Shown one piece after another: positions 55,999 through 64,000 of a stretch of 64,000 bases of DNA (position 1 is the stretch's first letter; each line of letters starts with the position of its first letter). The notes under the pieces are model-generated. The model worked only from the letters and a program-made list of their open reading frames with translations, was not told the origin of the DNA and did not search any database. A program made the translations under genes and the position numbers. Origin of the DNA: Lepus europaeus (lineage: Eukaryota; Chordata; Mammalia; Lagomorpha; Leporidae); NCBI RefSeq assembly GCF_033115175.1, contig NC_084837.1, forward strand, positions 88,858,966 to 88,922,965, read 5' to 3'.

Positions 55999-56827
55999 GT
56001 TCATTTTTATGCTGTGTGTGTCTTATCACAGTAGGCATTAGCATGTGGATTCCTCTACTGGTGTCCCTCTCGCCTGCTTGGTCTCTGATATGTTTCTGTT
56101 GAGTGAGAGGGGGGAGGCACTGCTGTGTGCACGGGGACTGAAACCCGCTGGGGACTTCCCTCACTCTCCCTTTATGAGGAATGAGAGGCCCCGAGAGGGC
56201 CAGTGACTGGGCCAAGGCTGCCGCGCCGGGCACCAGAGCTGAGGTTTGGATTCCAGCCTCCTCACTGGGAAAGCCACGGTGGTGGTGGTGGTGGGGAATG
56301 GCTTTGTAGCCCCTTTATGTTGCTGGGTAAATTGTAGGTGGCAAAGGGTCAGCCGTGTCCTGCCTGGCGTCTTGTGCCTGCCTTGGAACACCGTGTCGCA
56401 CACTTGGTGGCACAGCCCAGGCTGACTCAGGAGGCTCGGAGCCCCGTGTCCACCACTGTTGCTGTTGTACCGCTCGCTAGAGAACCAAGTACGGATAAAC
56501 GTGTGTGTCCGGTGTTTGCTGGGTGACCGCCATGTGACAGGGCTGCCGCTTCTCTGACTACAGACATCTGACATAACAGGAAATAAGTGCCGAATTTGTG
56601 TTCAGGGTGCTCTCAGACCCCCGGCCCCAGCGAGGGTCAGTCGTACCTTGCAGTTGTCAGGGGGTCGCAATGTGGATGCTTGGGTGTCAGAGAAAGGCTT
56701 CAAACGTAGCAGCCCCTGGCTTCTCCCCACTCCGCTTCCTTGGTGGACAGGCCACCTTCTCTTTCAAGTTCAGGGCTAGCACTGCTCTGGTTGTTGGCAT
56801 TACGCAAAAGGTGAGTGGATAATGGAG
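55999..56827 (+). other. Intron block with a MIR
   Basis: Plus MIR at 56165-56265 ('gagaggccccgagagggcca' 'gtgactgggccaaggctgcc'). A short GGT run at 56279-56293. TGACTCA at 56423-56429. No exon recognised. Confidence 0.5.
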
Positions 56828-57310
56828 TTAACACTTATTTTGATGCAGAAATTCTTTTTTGAAATCTGCAACTGCGAATGCATGCTTTTCATAACTTTTT
56901 AAAAAAGATTTATTTTATTTATTTGAAAGAGTTACAGAGAGAGGTAGAGGCAGAGAGAGGTCTTCCATCCGCTGGTTCACTCTCCAAATGGCCACAACGG
57001 CCGGAGCTGCGCTGACCCGAAGCCAGGAGCCAGGAGCTTCTTCTGGGTCTCCCACGCGGGTGCAGGGACCCAAGGACTTCGGCCATCTTCCACTGCTATC
57101 CCAGGCCATAGCAGAGAGCTGGATTGGAAGTGGAGTAGCCAGGACTTGAACTGGTGCCCATATGGGATGCTGGTGCTTCAGGCTAGGGTTTTAACCCATT
57201 GTGCCACAGTGCCGGCCCTTTCATAACCTTTTGAAGATGCCTGTCTGCCTGGATTTCAAAATGTACTTGCACCAAAATAAACTTTTTGTTCCATTTTCCT
57301 CGAACTTTTG
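56828..57310. mobile_element. Palindromic mariner-like element split by a CSINE
   Basis: 56828-56899 carries 'ttattttgatgcagaaattc' 'ttttttgaaatctgc'; 57218-57310 carries 'ataaccttttgaagatgcct', 'ctggatttcaaaatgtactt' 'gcaccaaaataaac' and 'ttttcctcgaacttttgaa'. The two pieces are the two arms, with a CSINE between and another at the right edge. Confidence 0.72.
56900..57217 (-). repeat. CSINE inside the palindromic element
   Basis: 'aaaaagatttattttattta', body, head 'ttgtgccacagtgccggccc'. The target 'cttttcataac' (56885) recurs as 'ctttcataacc' (57218). Confidence 0.95.
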
Positions 57311-57625
57311 AAAAAAAATTGTATTTTTCATTTTTTTTGAAAAGCAGAGAGAAACAGATCTTCCGTCTACTGGTTCACTCCCCAAATGCCCACAAACAGC
57401 CAGGGCTGGCCTAGACTGAGGGCAAGAGCCTGGGACTCCATCCTGGGCTTTTACGTGGGTGGCAGGGACCCAAGTACTTGAGCCGTCACTTGCTGCCTCC
57501 CAGGGTGCGTTAGCAGGAAGCTGGATTAGAAGTGGAGGCGCTGGGACTTGAACCTCCACTCTGAAATGAGATGCAGACATCCCAAGCGGCAACTGAACCA
57601 CTGGCCAAATGCTCGCCGCGCTGCA
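57311..57625 (-). repeat. Older-type CSINE (CSINE3-like)
   Basis: 'tgaaaagcagagagaaacag', 'gggcttttacgtgggtggca', 'cttgctgcctcccagggtgc' 'gttagcaggaagc', head 'actggccaaatgctcgccgc'. Confidence 0.9.
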
Positions 57626-57657
57626 AGCTCTCTCAGATGCCCTCGTAGTGGGATGAT

Positions 57658-57708
57658 GGTGGTGGTGGTGGTGGTGGTGGTGGTGGTGGTGGTGGTGGTG
57701 GTGGTGGT
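57658..57708 (+). repeat. (GGT)17 microsatellite
   Basis: Seventeen perfect GGT units, continuing imperfectly as 'gatggtgatgac'. The minus strand reads as a poly-histidine frame, which is an artefact. Confidence 0.98.
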
Positions 57709-58772
57709 GATGGTGATGACGCCGCTGCACTGTAATTGAATTAAATGTAAATTTAGTCCTTAGGAGAAGCCGTGTACAGCTTCAGAATCATGTTCTCTTG
57801 GTAACTGAGATGAATATCCAGGAGCAAGGACTGCCCCGGGCAGAGTTGTGCGCGCCACGTGACTTTAGGCCCCATGTTCCTAAGCCTTGGGTTCTGTGTC
57901 AGTATCCTGCTCCCCGCTCCCATCCGGTGGAGTGGACGTGGTGTCTGTTAGAGCTTCGTCGGCCGTGGCGGCTCTCGCTGGATTGGGTTGTGACAGCCAG
58001 GTGCGGGTGAGACGACAGAAGTGGTGAAGACGGATCAGCATGTCTGTGTGGGCGGCTGTCTTCGTGGAGCGGATTTCACCTTTGCTTTCCGGGGAGCCAG
58101 GACCCTGGGGAGCAGGACACTAGCCGCCACCCGTCTTTCCTCCTGCCATCCTGTCTGCAGGGTCGGGGGGGGGGACTTGGCTGAGCTCCGGGTTTCTTTG
58201 TGTTTTCTCGGGTCACCTGGAAGGTGAGTGTGTTGAGAATGAGGGTGATTGACCCCACAGGTCCCCCACCGGGTCCCTGCCCTGCTATTCAGATGAGCCC
58301 GAGGGGCAGTGCTGTGTGTGTGTGTCTGCATGTGTGTGTTTGTGTTGAGAGTGGGATGAGTCAGATCTAACCGCTGTCTCTTCCCTTGTGAAACTTGTTC
58401 TGTTCACACACACAGAGCAGTCATGCACTTGCTCAGAAATGTGTGAAAACCACTTAAAATGTGAGAAATGCAGCCTTTGGGAAGCATGCCCTGCGCCCAC
58501 GTTCTCTTGGAGTCGCCGGTGCTCAGCTCTTTCCTCATCTGTAGGAATCTTGTGTCTGCCCGATGAGCTGGTTCAGCTCCTGTGGACGGACAGACGGACG
58601 GATGGGGCTGAGAGCGATGGGAACGGGCCTGGGGGATTCTGGGGAGGGGCCTGGTCAGGAGCACGCGGTGACCTGGGAGGGGCTGGGGCGCACTCTCTGC
58701 AGAAGGGGCTGTCCCTTCTCCTCGTGTTGAAGGAGCTCCAGCACTGACCACTGCATTTCCCTCCTGTGTGTG
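57709..58772 (+). other. Intron block, no gene
   Basis: GC-rich single-copy DNA, a GT-like stretch at 58311-58345 and TGAGTCA at 58357-58363. No exon recognised. Confidence 0.45.
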
Positions 58773-59108
58773 GTTTTTTTTTTTTTTTTATATTTTAAGA
58801 TTTATTTATTCGAAAGTGAGTAGGGGAGAGAGAGAAATCAATCTACCATCCACTGGTTCACTCCCTAGGTGCCCACAACAGCCAAGGTAGGGCAAGGCTG
58901 AAGCCAGGAGCCAGGAACTCTATCCTAGTCTCCCTCGTGGGTGCAGGGGCCCAAGCACTCTGGGCCATCTTCTGCTGCCTTCCTGGGTGTTTTAGCAGGA
59001 AGTTGGATCAGAAGTGGAGCAGCCGGGTCTTGAACCAGCACCCTGATGCAGGATATGGGATGCCGCGGTCTCAGGCAGTAGCCCGACCTGCTGCACCACG
59101 GCACCCTC
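58773..59108 (-). repeat. CSINE
   Basis: T-run, 'ttaagatttatttattcgaa', 'gtaggggagagagagaaatc', body, head 'gctgcaccacggcaccctcc'. Confidence 0.93.
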
Positions 59109-60599
59109 CCCTACTCTGTTTTCCTTCCAGCGGGCCCTCTGCTCCTTCCAGGGGTGGCTCGTCCTCCCTCCTCCCTCCTGCGTGGTACCCACAACTGCTG
59201 CCACGTTTAGGCCCGCATCCCTTGTGTTTCCGCCATGCATCCCAGACCTCTGTCTGCCTTGGTGTCTTTCAGGCCGAGGTGGTACCCAGGTGGGGCCCGT
59301 TTCCTTCATCTTGACTGTCCCAGCTCACCCTACCACCCTTTCCTTTCTCCACATCACTGCCTGCCCCTGGCACATGCTACTTGCCCGGTAAATATTTTCA
59401 AGTCTGTTTGGCCCCTCTCCCTGAGGGTGACTTGTCTGTGTGCCATTCACCTGCCCAAATTCGGTTGTTGGTTTCCCTTGTACAGGGGCTCTGTCTCGGG
59501 CTCGCTTTGCCATGCCTGCCCAAGCAGACAAGGTCATCCAAGGCTTCTGAACTTGAACCTATTCCATGTGGCTGCAGACAAGGCACATAGCCTCTCTGGG
59601 ACGCATACGATGGGGACGGTGAGACCCACCCTACCTGTTAGGAAGGCTGCGGTGGTGCTCTGAGAGAGCGAGGGTGGGAGGGCGCTGGGTGCCAGGGCAG
59701 CCCCGTGCACTTGGGAGTTGTCAGTGGTGCCGGGGGTGGGGGGGCACATGGCCATCAGTAACCATGACCACAAATGCATGCTGGGTCGGCCGGGAGCTGC
59801 CAGGAGTCCAGGAGCCCCGAGTCCTGCCCACTGTCCCTGGGCCTCAGTGCCCAGCCCTGACACTGGCGCTTGTGGAGCTGTCTGTGTGTCCACACCTGGA
59901 CCTGCTCCATCCCTGGGGGGTTTTCCTGAGCACCCAGCTCAGCAGGGACCTGGAACTCACCTAAAAAAGAGAGCAGGGGTGGCTCCCACTGTTGGTGCTC
60001 TGTGGACGGCTGCAATGTCTGCCCCAGGTGCCCAGCTCATTTCTGGGTCTCTGGGCACACGTGCTTTGCTGACTGGGAGAGGCCATTTGTGCGATTTAAG
60101 GTGGTGGAGTTATTTGGGTTCCGCAGAGTTGCTGGTGTTGCAGGGTAGTTGGGGGTGGCCATACAGGAGGGAGATGGGAAGCCAGGAGGGGGGGGGGGCG
60201 AGGTTGAATCCAGCACCTGAGGCTCCCCCCTCATCACCCCCCAGGGTTTGTTGTGGCCTCGCATTCAAAGGCAGGAAGGGAGATAATAGGGATTTTCACC
60301 CTACCCCCAGCTTCTGCCAGCTTTTCCAGGCCAAGCAGGCCAGTGTGTAGCCCGATTGGATCTCAGTCTTCACGCTCAATGCTCGCTGTTCCCGGGAGCT
60401 CAGCCAGTGCTTGGTGAGTGCAGGAGAGAGTGGCTGCTGTCGCTGTTCTCGTCACAGCAGTGCGGCGTCCGCTGGCTCACCAGGTCGCAGTGAGCAGCGG
60501 GTTTGGTCCTCCAAGGAGCACTCATCACGGTGCTGCTTCTGCGAGGAGCTGGAGCCTCTAGGAAGAAAGGATTGCCCCTTCCAGATAACATGGTGGGTG
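59109..60599 (+). other. CSINE-free intron block
   Basis: Minus MIR-like core at about 59540-59640 ('acaaggcacatagcctctct' 'gggacgcatacgatggggac'). An 11-G run at 60188-60198. No exon recognised. Confidence 0.5.
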
Positions 60600-60656
60600 T
60601 TTTTTTTTTTTTTTTTAAGATTTATTTATTTACTTGAAAGAGTTACAGAGAGGCAG

Positions 60657-60695
<39 letters not shown>

Positions 60696-60953
60696 TCCTC
60701 CATATGCTGGTTCACTCCCCAATTGGCTGTGACAGCTGGAGCTGCGCCGATTCAAAGCCAGCAGCCAGGAGCTTCTTCCAGGTCTCCCACGTGGGTGCAG
60801 GGGCCCAAGGGCTTGGGCCACCTTCTACTGCTTTCCCAGGCCACAGCAGAGAGCTGGATTGGAAGTGGAGCAGCCAGGACTCAAACCGGCACCCATATGG
60901 GATGCCGGCACTGCAGGTGGTGGCTTTACCTGCTACGCCACAGCACCGGTCCC
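60600..60953 (-). repeat. CSINE, full length
   Basis: T-run, 'aagatttatttatttacttg', (GA)n about 60660-60690, body, head 'ctacgccacagcaccggtcc'. Confidence 0.96.
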
Positions 60954-61161
60954 TGCTCCACTTCTGATCCAACTTCCTGCTAAAACACCCAGGAAGGCAG
61001 CAGAAGATGCCCAGAGTGCTTGGGCCCCTGCACCCACATGGGAGACTAGGATGGAGGTCCTGGCTCCTGGCTTCAGCCTTGCCCTACCCTGGCTATTGTG
61101 GGCATGTGAGATGCTGGCATTGCAGGTGGCGTCTTTACCCACTGTGCCACAGCGCTGGCCC
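60954..61161. repeat. Fold-back CSINE chimera
   Basis: 60954-61104 is a plus-strand CSINE body that lacks its head ('tgctccacttctgatccaac' to 'ggctattgtgggca'). 61105-61161 is an inverted head ('gagatgctggcattgcaggt' to 'cacagcgctggcccc'). With the minus copy just before it, three CSINE pieces alternate minus, plus, minus. Confidence 0.85.
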
Positions 61162-61164
61162 CCC

Positions 61165-61344
61165 AAACATGTTTTTTTGAGAGGCAGAGATTGACAGGGG
61201 TGGGGGCAGACAGATAGCTCATCTGCTGCTTTGCTCCCAGGTGTCTACAGCAGTCAGAGCTGGGCTGGGCTGCAGCTGGAAGCCAGGACGCAGTCTGGGT
61301 CTTCGCATGATGGCAGAGATGCATGGTCGAATCTCTCTCTGTTC

Positions 61345-61382
<38 letters not shown>

Positions 61383-61788
61383 CTACCCCTGCCATCTGCT
61401 GGTTCGCTCTCCAAATGACCACAATGGCCAGGGCTGGACTAGGCTGAAACCAGGAGCCAGGAGCTCCCTCCAGGCCTCCCACGTGACTGCAGGGGTTGAA
61501 GCGCTTGGGCCATCTTCCGCTGCTTTCCTAGGAGCATTACCAGGGAGCTGGGTTGGAAATGGAGCAGCAGGGACTTGAGCGGGCACTCCAGTATGGGCTG
61601 CTGATGTCACAGACGGCAGCTTAACTCCCTGTGCCAAAATGCCAGCCCTGGGACCCCACTTCTTGAGTTGTCGCTGCCACTTCCCAGGGTGTGCGATAGC
61701 AGGAGGCTGGAGTCAGGGGCTGGAATCGGGAACCGAACTTAGGTACCCTGAGGGGATGTAGGTGTCTCAGCTTATGCCAAATGCCCAC
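61165..61788 (-). repeat. Older-type CSINE split by another CSINE
   Basis: 61165-61325 ('ttttttgagaggcagagatt', 'gagctgggctgggctgcagc') and 61649-61788 ('cgctgccacttcccagggtg', 'ggaggctggagtcaggggct', 'tgccaaatgcccacct') are the two halves of one minus-strand older CSINE. Confidence 0.75.
61349..61648 (-). repeat. CSINE with (AC)n, inside an older CSINE
   Basis: (AC)15 at about 61351-61380, 'ctgccatctgctggttcgct', body, head 'ctgtgccaaaatgccagccc'. The AC repeat takes the place of the usual GA stretch, as at 31166. Confidence 0.92.
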
Positions 61789-62460
61789 CTGGGACTGCCC
61801 TTGGAGGCTGGCCTCTGTCCCCACTCTCCAGCACTCGGCACCCACCCTCAGACTCTCAAGTTCAGGTACATCTGTGCCGGGAAGGCCATGTGGCCGTCTC
61901 GTCCCCTGTTCCCAGGAGTTGTGCCTGCACCCAGCGAGCGCATGGTACACGTTCAGGTTAACTGTGTGCCCGTGCCCCTCTTCCAGCTGTTTTAGCACGA
62001 GTCCCCCTGCGGCTGGCAGGTGGCCGGAGGCAGACGACTTTGGCAAGGGGCTTGGCACACATGGCCAAGTGTACCCTGGATCACTGCTTTCTGTGCTGTG
62101 TTGTTATCTCGTTTCCTTGATGATCCTTGTCACACAAGAAAGTACTTCCTCTGTGGGCTTTGACCACCCCTTTTCCCTTCACAGAGCTTCGGGCTGGAAA
62201 AATCCATCAGCAGCGTTGTGTGGGCGGCACCACTGCTTCTGAGAGCTGGAGCTTGCCTTTGGTCTGCTCTGAGACGCCCCCGGCACCCCCAGGAGCCTTT
62301 CCTCTGTGCCCTGGCCGTGAACTCTGCTCCCGCTTTTCTGCCGACACCTGGTTCCTGTCTGAGAGCTGTCTGCGAGCGCAGGCCTGGTGGCCACGTGTGC
62401 AAACTTCTTGGGAGTCTGATCAAGCAGGTGTCTACATGGCTGCCTTCCTTATCCTCTTCA
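61789..62460 (+). other. Intron block, no gene
   Basis: Single-copy GC-rich DNA. Overlapping frames in both directions, none recognisable. Confidence 0.45.
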
Positions 62461-62783
62461 TTTTTAAAGATTTATTTCTTATTAATTTGAAAGCATTGGC
62501 AGTGGGGGGAGAGATGGATTGATTTTCCATCTGTTGATTCACTCCCCAGATGGCTACAATGGCCCTGGGGCTGGGCCGGGCCAAAGCCAGGAGCCTGGAA
62601 CTCCACTCAGGTGGGTGGCAGGGACCCAAGCACTTGGGCCATACTCTACTGCTTCCCCAAGTGCATTAACAGGGAACTGGATGGGGAGTCGAGTAGCCGG
62701 GACTCGAACCAGCATTTCAGTAGGGGATGCTGGCATCCTAGGCAGGCAATGGCTTAACCCACTGTGCCGCGGCGTCCACCTCC
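62461..62783 (-). repeat. CSINE, last in window
   Basis: 'tttttaaagatttatttctt', 'ctgttgattcactccccaga', 'caagtgcattaacagggaac', head 'ctgtgccgcggcgtccacc'. Confidence 0.93.
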
Positions 62784-64000
62784 TTATCTGCTTCTTGAAG
62801 TGATGGGGGTGGCCAAGGCTGCTGCTCACCTGCTACCTGAGCAGGAGGCCCCTGCTGTCTCGGACCTGCTGCTGGGACCCCAGAGAAAGAGCTCTGGGCC
62901 TAGAGTTTTTGTTTCAGCCCTGCTCTGTGACCTTGGGCAGTTCCCTTGATTTCTCTGAGCCTCTGCTTGCCTCTCAGAAAATGGAAAGGTTGCACGAGAA
63001 GTCCTCCGAGTTGCCCTCTGTGTCCTGCCTCTGCTGGGGAGAGACAAGCTGCTTCTGTCACTGGTAGGGGACCGGATCGTGATGCACCTGCCTGGCCGCG
63101 GCAGAGACCCTGACTTCCGACCCTCAGCCGTGGGAACCTAGGGTGCTGACCAGACCTGGGCAGTGGGAAAGGCGAGGTCCCCCCCCCCCCCCCGGGGAGG
63201 GGGGAAGCAGGCCTGGCCGAGCTTGGACAGGGTGGCTGCCGGCTTGTGGCTGTTGCCGTCGGCCAGATTTCACGGTCCTGAAGGATGGCTACTGTACGTA
63301 CCCGCGATGAGCATGAGTCACTCTGGCAGCGGGGCAGCCTCCTGTGCTGCTTTTTGGCACCTCTAGAAAGGGCGGAAGTCCGTGTGGCTGAGCGCGCCCA
63401 GGAGGGAGAGATGGCGATGGTCTCTGACCCCGGCGCCCTGGCTGTGGGTGTCTTCTGCTGCCCCAGCTGAGGTCAGGGCCCGTGGGATGGCGTCCAGGCC
63501 CCTGTGGATTTCCGCCTCGCAGGCCTTGCTTAGACCTGGGACGGGATCTGCACCTTGTTCTGCCTTCCCCACCCTCGCCACCGCACCCTGTTGGTTTTGC
63601 CTCCCGGGTGTCTTAAGAGCAGCTGCCCCCTCGTCTCCACTGGTGCCTGTGCAGCCACACCAGGGTCCCTGCGGCCCAGCTTCCCTCCTAACTGGCCTCC
63701 CTTTTGGCAGCCGCCTCTTTGCTGCGCCTGTCCTCAGTCGGAGTGATTTCTGCCACATAAACACCGTCAGGCTCAGCTGCTGAAAGTTGTTCCAGGCCCC
63801 TTGTGGCCGAGAGGGACAGGGTTCAAATCCCTGTTGAGGTCGTGGGGTTGGGCCCTGGCCTGCCCTTCCAACCCCTCCTCTTGGCTGGGCCATCAGCCCC
63901 ACTCTGACCGCCTTGCATTTTCCTCCCCAGGGCCTTTGCACATGCTGATTGATCCATCTGCTTGGCGGCGTTCTGTCCATCAGTATGCATGGCTATGTGA
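62784..64000 (+). other. Intron block to window end
   Basis: Minus MIR at 62895-62995 ('gctctgtgaccttgggcagt' 'tcccttgatttctctgagcc'). C run of about 15 (63179-63193) followed by a G-rich stretch. TGAGTCA at 63314-63320. No exon recognised; SMAD3 intron 1 continues past 64000. Confidence 0.55.
62895..62995 (-). repeat. MIR SINE
   Basis: Inverted MIR core with 'ctgcttgcctctcagaaaat' 'gg' at its end. Confidence 0.88.

Noticed and set aside
57221..57730. Poly-histidine minus-strand frame
   Set aside because: It is the reverse reading of the GGT microsatellite joined to an inverted CSINE.
28796..63320. Cluster of AP-1 heptamers (TGASTCA) in intron 1 at 28796, 31808, 40834, 46626, 47616, 52161, 56423, 58357 and 63314
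   Set aside because: About five are expected by chance in 42 kb, and two lie in MIR sequence whose consensus easily yields this motif. The count alone is not evidence.

Overview
This is mammalian nuclear DNA, almost certainly from a lagomorph and most likely the European rabbit. The window holds about 53 copies or fragments of tRNA-derived C repeats (CSINEs), which are known only from rabbits, hares and pikas. Older layers common to placental mammals (MIR, L2, L1 3' ends, hAT fossils) lie beneath them. There are no bacterial-type operons, CRISPR arrays, tRNA or rRNA genes that I can support.

The one gene I can support is SMAD3, on the plus strand. Its first coding exon is 21688-21893: 206 bases ending in a split arginine codon followed by a GT donor. 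It encodes residues 1-68 plus two bases of codon 69 of the TGF-beta/activin signal transducer SMAD3. It sits in a CpG island (about 20560-22740) with GC boxes, an E-box, an octamer motif, a (GGA)n tract and no TATA box.

Layout: 1-20460 is the intergenic flank upstream of SMAD3 (by human synteny, the side facing SMAD6), full of repeats. 18863-25298 is free of CSINEs and contains the promoter, 5' UTR, exon 1 and the start of intron 1. 21894-64000 is the proximal part of the very long intron 1; exon 2, which carries the DNA-binding hairpin, lies beyond the window. The intron alternates CSINE clusters with clean blocks (about 26.3-29.1, 35.3-37.9, 41.8-44.4, 46.7-49.9, 51.7-52.8 and 53.9-55.7 kb), where candidate regulatory DNA would be expected.

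I found no previously undescribed coding system. The most distinctive material is repeat archaeology: a palindromic mariner-like short element (family not named by me) whose recognised copies all carry CSINEs inside or at their edge; exact target-site duplications; two CSINEs in tandem at one target; CSINEs inside CSINEs; two fold-back CSINE chimeras; a 36-bp minisatellite; a 17-unit GGT microsatellite; and several 15-18 base G or C runs. The many open frames outside exon 1 are chance frames in GC-rich or repeat DNA.
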